Counted from the stretch's first letter, positions 24,437-32,099 are shown. The stretch is DNA of 34,824 nucleotides from an uncultured Eubacteriales bacterium (GCA_902790495.1 CADASK010000015.1:1-34824); one strand, 5' to 3'. Program-made: numbers and translations. The notes: generated by a model from the letters alone, not told the origin.

Positions 24437-24465
24437 TGGACAAACCCACCAAACCATGGTATACT
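24437..24465 (+). promoter_or_regulatory. Sigma-A promoter of rfbA with extended -10
   Basis: TGGACA (24437-24442), 17-base spacer, TATACT (24460-24465) preceded by TGG, an extended -10. 66 bases before the ATG. Confidence 0.85.
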
Positions 24466-24531
24466 TTCCCTGACAAAACCGGGCGGACGGGCCCGGTCCA
24501 CGCAAACAACCGAAACAGGGAGGTACATCCG

Positions 24532-25419
24532 ATGAAGGGCATTGTGCTGGCAGGCGGCGCGGGAACGCGGCTCTATCCGCTCACCATGGTCACATCCAAG
24601 CAGCTTCTCCCCATCTATGATAAGCCCATGATCTATTACCCGCTCTCCACGCTGATGCTGGCGGGCATCCGGGATATCCTCATCATCTCCACGCCCACCG
24701 ACACGCCGCGCTTCGAGGCGCTGCTGGGCGACGGCAGCCAGTTCGGCCTGCAGCTGAGCTACAAGGTGCAGCCCTCGCCGGACGGCCTGGCCCAAGCCTT
24801 CCTGCTGGGTGAGGAGTTCATCGGCGACGACTCCTGCGCCATGGTGCTGGGCGACAACATCTTCTACGGCAACGGCTTCGGCCGCATGCTGCGCGGCGCG
24901 CTGGCGCGGGCGGATGAGGAGAACCTGGCCACCATCTTCGGCTACTATGTCAACGACCCTGAGCGCTTCGGCATCGTCGAGTTCGACGAGAACGGCAAGG
25001 TCATCTCCGTGGAGGAGAAGCCCCAGCACCCGAAGTCCAACTACTGCATCACCGGCCTCTATTTCTATCCCAAGGGCGTCAGCGCCCTGGCCCACGAGGT
25101 GAAGCCCTCCGCCCGCGGCGAGCTGGAGATCACCACCCTCAACGATCTCTACCTGAAGCAGGATCGCCTGCACGTGGAGCTGCTGGGCCGCGGCTTCGCC
25201 TGGCTGGACACCGGCACCATGGATTCCCTGGTGGATGCGGCGGACTTCGTGCGCACCCTGGAGAAGCGCCAGTCCATCACCATCTCTGCGCCCGAGGAGA
25301 TCGCCTACCGCAACGGCTGGGTGGACAAGGAGCACCTGCTGCTCTCCGCCGAGCGCTACGGCAAGAGCCCCTACGGCGCGCACCTGCGGGCCGTGGCCGA
25401 GGGAAAGATCCGGTACTGA
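24532..25419 (+). CDS. rfbA: Glucose-1-phosphate thymidylyltransferase
   Basis: Makes dTDP-glucose from glucose 1-phosphate and dTTP, the first step of dTDP-L-rhamnose and related sugar synthesis. 295 residues, the usual RmlA/RfbA length. The N-terminal [11 protein letters not shown] is the nucleotide-binding motif; [25 protein letters not shown] and [11 protein letters not shown] are canonical. AGGGAGG stands 8 bases before the ATG. The other dTDP-sugar genes (rfbB, C, D) are not in this window, so it appears as a lone gene with its own promoter, followed by an R repeat. Confidence 0.95.
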   Translation: MKGIVLAGGAGTRLYPLTMVTSKQLLPIYDKPMIYYPLSTLMLAGIRDILIISTPTDTPRFEALLGDGSQFGLQLSYKVQPSPDGLAQAFLLGEEFIGDDSCAMVLGDNIFYGNGFGRMLRGALARADEENLATIFGYYVNDPERFGIVEFDENGKVISVEEKPQHPKSNYCITGLYFYPKGVSALAHEVKPSARGELEITTLNDLYLKQDRLHVELLGRGFAWLDTGTMDSLVDAADFVRTLEKRQSITISAPEEIAYRNGWVDKEHLLLSAERYGKSPYGAHLRAVAEGKIRY

Positions 25420-25438
25420 CGTTTAGATCGGTTTCGCT

Positions 25439-25498
25439 GCGAAGGGGTGCAGGGGGCGACCGCAAAGCCCCCTGCCCGCGCCCGCAGGCGCGGAACCC
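25439..25498 (+). repeat. R repeat, short form (copy R10)
   Basis: GCGAAGGGG end, outer stem GCAGGGGGC / GCCCCCTGC around GACCGCAAA, end hairpin CGCGCC-CGC-AGGCGCG type. Lies 20 bases after the rfbA stop. Confidence 0.82.
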
Positions 25499-25543
25499 TT
25501 GCCAACCGCACACGGTTGGAGTGGTTGAAAGAAGGTTTCTCTC

Positions 25544-28500
25544 ATGAAAAAACGCTGGCTTTCGCGCCTCTCCCTGCTGACGGCGATGTGCCTGACCCTT
25601 GTCACGCTCTGCGGCGGCGCGTCCGCGGCGAACCGGCTCAGCCCCTTCGGCTCGCCCTTCGCCCCCGCCGCCGAGGCAGCGTCCCCGGCCCAGCCGGAAG
25701 CGCAGACCGAGGCGGCTCCCGTGCCCGCGGCTGAGACTGTCCCCGCCGAGACACAGACCGCTGCGCCTGTGTCCGAAGCGCTGCCCGCGCTTCCGCCCGC
25801 TCTGCCCGACGCCCTCGACGGCGCGTCCGCGGAGAGCGCCGTGATCGACGTGGCAGCCGGCGCGGAGGTTGTTCTCCCGGCGGCAGACACCGTGGAAGCC
25901 GCCCTCCCGGAGACCTCCGAGCTCACCGTCCCCGCCGAGGCCGACGGCCTGATGCAGGTGGGCGGGTCCTTCAGCGCGGCCCTGACGGAGGCCAAGCCGA
26001 CAGCCCGCGTGCGCCTGCAGGTGGAACAGGCCGCGACCCTCGTCCTCACCGCCGAGGGCATGCCCGTCAGCCTGATGGTGACGAACGAATTCTCCGGCCT
26101 GTCGCAGCTCTTCACCCCCGAGCGCGCCAGCGGTGCGGAGGGCGAGAGCGCCTGGCAGCCCCTGATGGCCGCCTTCGCGGCGCAGCCCGGCAGCTACCTC
26201 ATCACCGTGGAGCCCGCCGAGGCCAGCCTGACCGGCATCGTGACCGTGTGGGCCTCCGCCGTGGCTGAGGCCGCAGCCGCCTCCGCGGAGGAAGTGGCCG
26301 CCGTTGAGGCTGAAGCCGAACCGGAAGCCGTGGAGGCCGCGGTCGAAGTCCCGGCTGAGCCCGCCGTGGAGGAGCCGGCCGCGCCCGTCGAGGAAGCGCC
26401 GGCGCCCGTCGCCGTGGAAGCCGAGGCCGTGACCGAGGTCAGCATCGAGATCGGCAGCGTCACGTATGAGACCGCGGCGGAGGACGGAAGCAGCCAGCCC
26501 GCCGAGGTCGCCGCGGAGCCTGCGATCGTCGAGGCGGAGGACGCCCCGGCTGAACCGATCGAGGAGGCCGCGGCGGAGGAAGCTCCGGCCACCGCCATCG
26601 ACATCGAAATCCTGCCCGAGGCGGAGGCGGAGGCTGTGGAAGCCGCGCCCGCCGAAGACCCAGCTGCGGAAGCCGAGCCTGCAGAAAGCCCCGAGGTGGA
26701 ATCCGCCGAGGCCTCCGCGCAGCCTGAACCGGCTGTGGACGGCGTGCGCCCCGGCCCGCAGGACGCGGTCATCGGCAGCGACGACACGCCCATCTCCCGC
26801 GGCAGCCCCGTGGTGCTGGCCAGCGCGACCACGGTCGCCTGCGGTGCGCCGGTCACCTTCACCGTCAGCGGCCTGATGGCCTCCACCTACCATTTCTACC
26901 TGTTCTCCATCCCGGTGGGCGGCAGCGCGGCCACCCAGTTCAACAACCAGAGCGGTTCCTCCTTCACCTTCACCAGTGCCACGCCCTCGGACAACCGCGA
27001 CATCTACTGCGTGGTGAACTGCCTGACCAACACCGGCTGGCAGCAGCTGGTGTCCGGCTGGGTGCACGTGCGCGCCTCTGCGGCCATCACCGTCACCGCG
27101 GACCGCACCAGCGTCGAGGAGGGCAAGCAGGTCACCTTCACGGTGCACCAGCACGCCGGCGCGCCGGCCTTCTACTACTATTACATCATCATGAACCCGG
27201 CCAACAGCCAGCTCTATTCCTTCTCCAGCACCTCCAATACCTTCACCTACACCGCGCCCGCGGGACAGACCAACATCATCTGCCTGGCCTATGCCTACAA
27301 CGGCAGCTTCACCTCCGCCTTCAGCCCGTGGGTGGCGGTCACGCCCTCCACAGCCCTGAAGGTCGCCTGCTCGGTGAACGTGACCTCCGTGACAGCGGGC
27401 TCGCCCGTGACCGTCAAAGTCACCAAGGTTTCCGGTGCAAATCCCATCACCGGCTGCTACTTCATGCTCTATGACGGCTCAAACATCCTGTCACCCACAA
27501 GCCTGCTCACCTCTTCCTCCTACACCTTCACCGCGCCGAATATGACCGGCACGCTGTACGGCTATGTCCTCGCAACGGACGGCAGCACTTGGGCCTCGGC
27601 CATTTCCGCGCCCTTCACCGTGACCGCGGCGGCCTCGCTGACCTTCTCCGTCATCCCCTCTGCCCTGACCGTGCGGGCGGGCGAGACCATGTGGTTCAGC
27701 GTCACCCCGCTGACCGGCGGCCCGATCCTCCTGTACGACTACACGATCACCGACGGCGTCAATCCGCCGATCCACGTCACCAGCACCAGCAGCTTCATCA
27801 CCTATACGCCGCCCGCGGGTGTGACCAACGTCATCTGCACCGTGCAGTGCTATGACGGCACCTGGGCCGGGCCGGTCTCCTCGCCCTGGGTGAGCGTGGT
27901 CAGCCCGACCTACCGCGCCTTGATCATCGGCCAGAGCTACAGCGGCACCTCCATGCAGCTGCAGGGCCCGCCGAACGATTCCAACGGCATGGCCGCCATG
28001 CTCGGCACCATGAGCGCGACGCCCTACACCGTCACCCGCCGCACCAACCTCACGCGCAACGGCATCCTCAACGCCATCTCCTCGACCTTCGCGGGCGCGG
28101 GCAACGGCGACGTCTCCCTGCTGTACTACGCGGGCCACGCCGTGACCAGCACCGCCGCCCTGATCGGCTCCGACCTGCTGACGCTGACGCCCTACCAGCT
28201 GCGCCAGGCCCTGGACCAGATCCCCGGCAAGAAGATCGTTATCTTCGACGCCTGCTACTCCGGCGCCACCATCGGCCGCGGCGTGACGGACGGCGACATC
28301 CTCGTCGAATCCGCTGAGAGCAGCGGCGAGGAGGACGGCTCGGCCCTCGCCAGCCAGATGGCCTCGGCCTTCATGGGCGCCTTCCGCGGCGCCAACACGA
28401 GCCTCAACGGCGCGCAGAGCCGCTCCACCACGGACCTGGCCGACGCGGGCTACTACGTGCTCTGCTCCGCCCACTCCACCCAGGAGAGCTGGGAGAGCGG

Positions 28501-28741
28501 CGGCTACGGCTGGTTCACCCAGACCCTGACCCTCGCCAGCGGCTACAACGAAAAGACCGGCGCGACCCTGGCCCTGGCCGCCGACAGCAACGGGGACAAG
28601 TTCATCTCCCTCAGCGAGGCCTTCTCCTACCTGCAGCACCACTACGACGGCTACACCCTCGACGCTTTCGGCAAGCCCGTCTATTTCAACACCCAGTGCT
28701 ACCCCGCCGGCAGCAGTCAGAAGCTGTATGGGAGGAATTGA
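25544..28741 (+). CDS. Secreted caspase-fold (peptidase C14-like) protein with Ig-like repeats
   Basis: 1065 residues. Signal peptide 1-28 (core LLTAMCLTLVTL, cleavage after ASA). Residues 35-130 and 240-400 are rich in Ala, Pro and Glu, a likely extended spacer. A folded segment lies at about 135-240. Four related beta-sandwich-like repeats follow (about 415-510, 512-600, 603-695, 697-790), each with a pattern like FTFTVSG or VTFTVHQ and ending near W-V-V. The C-terminal caspase-like domain (791-1060) starts YRALIIGQSY and has the dyad His865 (YYAGHA) and Cys904 (FDACYSGA). An EF-hand-like loop, D1014-N1016-D1018-E1025, sits within it. No cell wall anchor is seen. Probably an exported cysteine peptidase; target unknown. 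Confidence 0.85.
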   Translation: MKKRWLSRLSLLTAMCLTLVTLCGGASAANRLSPFGSPFAPAAEAASPAQPEAQTEAAPVPAAETVPAETQTAAPVSEALPALPPALPDALDGASAESAVIDVAAGAEVVLPAADTVEAALPETSELTVPAEADGLMQVGGSFSAALTEAKPTARVRLQVEQAATLVLTAEGMPVSLMVTNEFSGLSQLFTPERASGAEGESAWQPLMAAFAAQPGSYLITVEPAEASLTGIVTVWASAVAEAAAASAEEVAAVEAEAEPEAVEAAVEVPAEPAVEEPAAPVEEAPAPVAVEAEAVTEVSIEIGSVTYETAAEDGSSQPAEVAAEPAIVEAEDAPAEPIEEAAAEEAPATAIDIEILPEAEAEAVEAAPAEDPAAEAEPAESPEVESAEASAQPEPAVDGVRPGPQDAVIGSDDTPISRGSPVVLASATTVACGAPVTFTVSGLMASTYHFYLFSIPVGGSAATQFNNQSGSSFTFTSATPSDNRDIYCVVNCLTNTGWQQLVSGWVHVRASAAITVTADRTSVEEGKQVTFTVHQHAGAPAFYYYYIIMNPANSQLYSFSSTSNTFTYTAPAGQTNIICLAYAYNGSFTSAFSPWVAVTPSTALKVACSVNVTSVTAGSPVTVKVTKVSGANPITGCYFMLYDGSNILSPTSLLTSSSYTFTAPNMTGTLYGYVLATDGSTWASAISAPFTVTAAASLTFSVIPSALTVRAGETMWFSVTPLTGGPILLYDYTITDGVNPPIHVTSTSSFITYTPPAGVTNVICTVQCYDGTWAGPVSSPWVSVVSPTYRALIIGQSYSGTSMQLQGPPNDSNGMAAMLGTMSATPYTVTRRTNLTRNGILNAISSTFAGAGNGDVSLLYYAGHAVTSTAALIGSDLLTLTPYQLRQALDQIPGKKIVIFDACYSGATIGRGVTDGDILVESAESSGEEDGSALASQMASAFMGAFRGANTSLNGAQSRSTTDLADAGYYVLCSAHSTQESWESGGYGWFTQTLTLASGYNEKTGATLALAADSNGDKFISLSEAFSYLQHHYDGYTLDAFGKPVYFNTQCYPAGSSQKLYGRN

Positions 28742-28994
28742 CGGACTTCTATATCTTCCCTGTTCAATTATCACTCAGTTCATCTATCAGGATGCGGGCG
28801 AAGGGGTGCAGGGGTTCGGAGCGCCCGGAAAACTCCATGTTATGGAGTTTTCAGCGGAGAACGGGCGGCCGCCCCGGACCGACCGCAAAGCCCCCTGCCC
28901 GCGCCTGCAGGCGCGGAACCCCTGCCGCCAGCTCAATGGCGAGGATGAGAATGCCGGTGCAAACGCCCATTCGCATCCTCGCCGAAAAAAGACC
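28742..28994 (+). other. Intergenic region with R11 and a long hairpin
   Basis: Holds R11 and a hairpin at 28938-28983: GGCGAGGATG pairs with CATCCTCGCC, with inner GAATG / CATTC. The hairpin is followed by GAAAAAA, not by a T-run, so it is not an obvious terminator on this strand. Confidence 0.5.
28798..28922 (+). repeat. R repeat, long form (copy R11)
   Basis: GCGAAGGGG end, outer stem GCAGGGG / CCCCTGC, insert hairpin AACTCCAT / ATGGAGTT as in R1 and R8, end hairpin CGCGCC-TGC-AGGCGCG. Confidence 0.85.
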
Positions 28995-29023
28995 TTGACG
29001 AAAACCCTGCCATTTGCTATAAT
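28995..29023 (+). promoter_or_regulatory. Promoter of the tRNA-Ser pair
   Basis: TTGACG (28995-29000), 17-base spacer, perfect TATAAT (29018-29023), 16 bases before the first tRNA. Confidence 0.9.
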
Positions 29024-29039
29024 CTTTGTGCTGGTTCAT

Positions 29040-29128
29040 GGAGAGATGGCCGAGCGGTTGAAGGCGCTGGTCTTGAAAACCAGTGATGTCGAAAGACACC
29101 GGGGGTTCGAATCCCTCTCTCTCCGCCA
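29040..29128 (+). tRNA. tRNA-Ser (anticodon TGA)
   Basis: Acceptor GGAGAGA / TCTCTCC, discriminator G and encoded CCA. Anticodon stem CTGGT / ACCAG with loop CTTGAAA, anticodon TGA at 29074-29076. The long variable arm marks a class II tRNA, as expected for serine. T loop GTTCGAATC present. Confidence 0.97.
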
Positions 29129-29142
29129 GCTTACCGACCTTT

Positions 29143-29233
29143 GGAGAAGTACCCAAGTGGCCGAAGGGGCTCCCCTGCTAAGGGAGTAGTGTGGGTAACC
29201 GCAGCCCGGGTTCAAATCCCGGCTTCTCCGCCA
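29143..29233 (+). tRNA. tRNA-Ser (anticodon GCT)
   Basis: Acceptor GGAGAAG / CTTCTCC, discriminator G and encoded CCA. Anticodon stem CTCCC / GGGAG with loop CTGCTAA, anticodon GCT at 29177-29179. Long variable arm; T loop GTTCAAATC. Fourteen bases after the first tRNA and surely cotranscribed. Confidence 0.97.
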
Positions 29234-29239
29234 GAAACA

Positions 29240-29269
29240 CCTCACATCTACAGGATGTGGGGTTTTTTT
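29240..29269 (+). terminator. Terminator of the tRNA-Ser operon
   Basis: CCTCACATC pairs with GATGTGGGG around TACAG, followed directly by seven T. Confidence 0.92.
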
Positions 29270-29404
29270 ATGATATTGCATACTATATTGGGTGTTTTGA
29301 CGATTCCGGGGCACAAGATGTATAAAACACAAAACGACCTGATTGTACATGGCTGGGTGCGTTCAAACACCGCTGTATTTTTCTGTAGCAACACGGTAGC
29401 AGCA
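29270..29404. other. AT-richer gap after the tRNA genes
   Basis: No gene, promoter or repeat that I can support. Confidence 0.4.
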
Positions 29405-29434
29405 TAAAAAGGAGGAGCCGGTTAAGACTCCTCC
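29405..29434 (-). terminator. Reverse-strand terminator of the broken gene to its right
   Basis: Read on the reverse strand: GGAGGAG pairs with CTCCTCC, then TTTTTA. It lies eight bases beyond the stop codons of the degenerate gene and supports that a real reverse-strand gene once ended here. Confidence 0.75.
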
Positions 29435-29441
29435 CATTTTA

Positions 29442-29747
29442 TTACTGAATATCTGGCAGCATCATTATCTCGAAATACTTTTTCATCTCTTTGTTGGCCA
29501 CACTGTGTGCATTGGAGAACACATGGCGCTTTTTCTTTGCGTCCAGCGCGGGCCACACAAGAGACTTGGATTCCAGATCCCGCTAGTCAGAAACCGTACC
29601 GGCAAGCCATGCATCCTCCATAACTTCTGCAAAAGCATGTTGACAGGCTCCCCCAGTTCCGGCCCTGCCCGCAAAGCCAGCCTTATCCATAAGTATATCT
29701 AATCGAAAAGCCTCGAAATCCAGATTGATTCGGGCTTTCTGCCCTCT
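29442..29747 (-). pseudogene. Degenerate reverse-strand gene of unknown family
   Basis: The reverse-strand frame ending in TAATAA at 29444-29439 reads like protein for about 100 codons: ARINLDFEAFRLDILMDKAG, then HAFAEVMEDAWLAG, then, after one TAG at 29585-29583, LVWPALDAKKKRHVFSNAH and EMKKYFEIMMLPDIQ. A reverse-strand terminator follows. No start codon with a ribosome binding site is found, and the promoter of the flavodoxin gene now occupies its upstream part. I read it as the 3' remnant of a gene, with one nonsense mutation. The family is not recognised. Confidence 0.5.
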
Positions 29748-29753
29748 TATAAT
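29725..29753 (+). promoter_or_regulatory. Sigma-A promoter of the flavodoxin gene
   Basis: TTGATT (29725-29730), 17-base spacer, perfect TATAAT (29748-29753), 35 bases before the ATG. Confidence 0.88.
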
Positions 29754-29788
29754 AAGGCTGCAAACAGAAAGAAACGGAGGTCACCGAC

Positions 29789-30298
29789 ATGGCAAACCTG
29801 ATCGTCTACTACTCCCGCAAAGGGCAGAATTACTGGAATGGCAGCATCGTGGACCTGGCGAAGGGCAACACGGAGCGGGTGGCGGAGTTTGTGCAGAAGG
29901 CTGTGGGCGGCGATCTGTTTGAGATCGAAACCGTTCGTGAATACAGCAAGGATTACATGGTCTGCATCGAGGAAGCCAAGGCGGAGCTGCGGGAAGGCGC
30001 GAGGCCTGAACTCAAGAGGTACCCCGAGTCCATCGAGCCCTACGACACCATCTTCGTGGGCTATCCCAACTGGTGGGGCACCATGCCCATGTGCGTGTAC
30101 ACCTTCCTGGAACACTTTGACCTGACCGGCAAGAAGATCGTGCCCTTCTGCACCAACGAGGGCAGCGGCCTGGGCGGCAGCGAGCGCGAGCTGAAGAAGA
30201 TCTGCAAGGGTGCCACGGTGGCCCCCGGCCTCTCCATCCACGGCGCGGAGGCTGCGCAGAGCGAGGGCAAGGTCGCGGCCTGGGCGAAGAAGCAATGA
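29789..30298 (+). CDS. Flavodoxin
   Basis: 169 residues, an FMN-binding low-potential electron carrier. The N-terminal strand LIVYYSRKGQNYWNG runs into the phosphate-binding loop, with the following helix starting KGNTERVAEFVQ. VGYPNWWGTMPMCVYTFLE carries the tryptophan/tyrosine residues typical of the FMN-stacking loop, and TNEGSGLGGS is the third FMN-contact region. CGGAGG stands 8 bases before the ATG. It looks complete, unlike the flavodoxin-like fragments behind it. The reaction partner is not shown; relatives often stand beside aldo/keto reductases, of which a remnant follows. Confidence 0.92.
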   Translation: MANLIVYYSRKGQNYWNGSIVDLAKGNTERVAEFVQKAVGGDLFEIETVREYSKDYMVCIEEAKAELREGARPELKRYPESIEPYDTIFVGYPNWWGTMPMCVYTFLEHFDLTGKKIVPFCTNEGSGLGGSERELKKICKGATVAPGLSIHGAEAAQSEGKVAAWAKKQ

Positions 30299-30390
30299 CC
30301 GCCGGCGGCGGAAATCGCGGCAACAGGGACGACGCAGCTTCCTGCGACAAGGACATTGAAGAACGGCTCAAGCAAACCGGACTGAAATGA
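30295..30390 (+). pseudogene. Small open frame, possibly the C-terminal scrap of a second flavodoxin
   Basis: A 31-codon frame whose ATG overlaps the flavodoxin stop (ATGA). Its last part, AASCDKDIEERLKQTGLK, resembles the final helix of flavodoxin-like proteins, which usually ends in a W/L-L-K pattern. The first residues (TAGGGNRGNR) look like non-coding filler. Most likely a gene fragment that happens to be translatable. Confidence 0.35.
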
Positions 30391-30403
30391 GGAGGAAATG
30401 AAC

Positions 30404-30602
30404 ATGGAAACCATCAAGCTGCACGCCGGCCCAGTTCTGCCTGGCCTGGCTCCTCCACCGGAAGCCCTGGATCGTGCCGATCCCCGGGACGACGAAGGTT
30501 TCCCGGGTGGAAAAAAACTGCGGCAGAGCGCGCGTCGCCCTCACGGACGCCGATATGAAGGCCTTCGACGAGGCCGTCAGCGGCCTGACCTTTGAACTGT
30601 AA
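30404..30602 (+). pseudogene. Aldo/keto reductase reduced to its two ends
   Basis: The start METIKLHAG (30404-30430, with GGAGG upstream) resembles the first strand of aldo/keto reductases. From about 30429, one base out of frame, the sequence reads AQFCLAWLLHRKPWIVPIPG, then TKVSRVEKN and LTDADMKAFDEAVSGL, ending at TAA 30602. This is unmistakably the C-terminal end of that family (the WIVPIPGT motif binds the NADPH phosphate). About 200 or more residues between the two parts are missing and the frame does not match, so no functional enzyme can be made. Confidence 0.75.
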
Positions 30603-30614
30603 GGGAGAATGAAC

Positions 30615-30923
30615 ATGAAGAAATGTATCGCCCTGCTGCTGACCCTCGCGCTGCTGTGCGTGACGGCGTCCTCCCTTGCGGAGAACAAGACGGAAGCGCC
30701 CCGCGTCCTGGTGGCCTATCTCTCCCGCGCCGGGGAAAACTATAACGTGGGTGAAACCCACGAGGGCAGCGGTCAGAGCGGCACCCAGAGCGTCATGGAA
30801 AAGGCGCTGCCGGACAGCACGGTGCTGCAGGGTCTTGCCATTCAGGGCAAGACAGCCCAGGAGAATGAACCCCGCACTCGGGAGCTGATCGCCGCGTGGC
30901 TTGGGGAGCTGAACTGGAAATAA
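30615..30923 (+). pseudogene. Exported flavodoxin-like protein with internal deletion
   Basis: 102 codons, in frame. Residues 1-22 are a signal peptide (MKKCIALLLTLALLCV, cleavage near SSLA). VLVAYLSRAGENYNVG is the N-terminal strand and FMN loop of a flavodoxin. It passes directly into THEGSGQSGTQSVMEKALPD and GLAIQGKTAQ, which belong to the C-terminal third. The middle of the fold, including the FMN-stacking loop, is absent (roughly 80-100 residues by family length). The junction sits in GTGGGT-GAA-ACCCAC, a small inverted repeat at 30747-30761. A start at 30609 is also possible, but 30615 has the better spacing to AAGGGA. Confidence 0.7.
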
Positions 30924-31040
30924 CCCTCAGGCAGTAGAACATCCTTTTGACCGCTGCTGAAGCTCAGCAAGGCGCTGTGCTGCCGGATGGTGGTGGAGCA
31001 AGATCCCAGGCAGACAGAGAAACATCATAACACACTGCAA

Positions 31041-31085
31041 AATGACCCGCTGGCGGATGGCTTGAACCAGCGGGTCATTTTTCGT
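31041..31085. terminator. Bidirectional terminator between convergent genes
   Basis: AATGACCCGCTGG pairs with CCAGCGGGTCATT, followed by TTTT; the reverse strand also ends in TTTT. It serves the flavodoxin remnant from the left and the DUF1848 gene from the right. Confidence 0.88.
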
Positions 31086-31108
31086 GAAGACAGGTATCCT
31101 TTAGCGCA

Positions 31109-32038
31109 TTAAAACAGCATATCCATCTGCGGGTCCATCCAGCTCTCCTGCTTCGCCTCGTGCACCACATCCCCCGGCATCAGGTGACCGATCAGCAGCG
31201 GAGAAGCGGGGTCGTGCCTGCGCATGTTCTGCCGCACGGTCTCCGCGTCGTAGTTCGCGTAGCAATACCGGCACAGGTGTCCGCAGGTGTTGTAGGCGCC
31301 GATGTCCCCGCCCAGGTAGCAGGCGCAGGCCTTCCGCGCCGGAGCCTGCCGCGGGACTTTCATCCGCTGGCCGATGGCCCGTTCATACATGGCGATGGTC
31401 ATGCAGCCGCTGCAGTCCGCGCCGAAGGGGGCCAGCTCGTCGCCCTCCGCGCAGGGGCGGATCGTCATGCCGTACTTGTTCCCGATCTCCACGAAGGCTT
31501 TGCCCAGGGTCAGGCGTTCTTCCCTGCCGACGGGCCTCGCCTCGGGGAAGTTCCGCCTCGTCTTCTCATACAGATCAATGAAGCTGATGACCGCCGTATG
31601 GGTGTAACCCGAGAGCGCTTCCGCCATGTACGCGAAGGCCCGGATGTGCCGCTCCACGGGATACGCTTCGCTGATGAAGATCGGATCGTACCGCCAGCCC
31701 ATGCAGTCCGGGCCGACGGTCTCCGCCACGCGCCGGAAGCTCTCCAGCACCTTCAGCTTGTTCGGCACATGCGGTTCAATCTCTTTTCCGTAGGGCGTGA
31801 TGGTCACATACCAGAACTGGTGAAAGGGCTTGAGCAGCTCCATGTAGGGCAGCATCGGCTCCGGGTTCTTGGTGCAGAAGCCGATGCAGTCCACCACGTC
31901 CGGCGTCAGGCGATAGCGGGTGACGCTCTGGGGATTGTAGGGATTGCGCACCAGCACAAAGCCTTCCCTCAGCCGGTTGGCAAACCAGTCGGCGTAAAAG
32001 GCCGGAATGTCTGTTCGCTGTCCCGTATTGATGATCAT
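31109..32038 (-). CDS. DUF1848 family protein with C-terminal CX3CX2C motif
   Basis: 309 residues; the ATG at 32038 follows AGGAG. The opening MIINTGQRTDIPAFYADWF and VLVRNPYNPQSVTRY are characteristic of DUF1848, a family of unknown function with about this length. Near the C-terminus CGHLCRYCYAN gives cysteines at 252, 256 and 259 in the CX3CX2C spacing of radical SAM enzymes, with further cysteines in CSGC and CAC upstream, so an iron-sulfur cluster is likely (inference). In classic radical SAM proteins the motif is near the N-terminus, so this layout is unusual. It has a reverse-strand promoter about 200 bases upstream. Confidence 0.85.
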   Translation of the reverse strand: MIINTGQRTDIPAFYADWFANRLREGFVLVRNPYNPQSVTRYRLTPDVVDCIGFCTKNPEPMLPYMELLKPFHQFWYVTITPYGKEIEPHVPNKLKVLESFRRVAETVGPDCMGWRYDPIFISEAYPVERHIRAFAYMAEALSGYTHTAVISFIDLYEKTRRNFPEARPVGREERLTLGKAFVEIGNKYGMTIRPCAEGDELAPFGADCSGCMTIAMYERAIGQRMKVPRQAPARKACACYLGGDIGAYNTCGHLCRYCYANYDAETVRQNMRRHDPASPLLIGHLMPGDVVHEAKQESWMDPQMDMLF

Positions 32039-32099
32039 GCTACCAGCTCCTGAATCACTCGTGATGAACCGCCGCCGCTCACGCCTTGATCCGCCCGTG

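Noticed and set aside
791-28922. R copies as a CRISPR array or as insertion sequences
   Set aside because: Copies are kilobases apart, without uniform spacers, without cas genes, and too short to encode a transposase.
28938-28983. Long hairpin after R11 as an intrinsic terminator of the caspase-like gene
   Set aside because: It is followed by A-rich rather than T-rich sequence on this strand, so I list it only as a hairpin.
29583-29585. TAG read as an amino acid (stop recoding) in the reverse-strand frame
   Set aside because: No suppressor tRNA is seen here, and the gene also lacks a start and has lost its upstream part, so decay is the simpler explanation.
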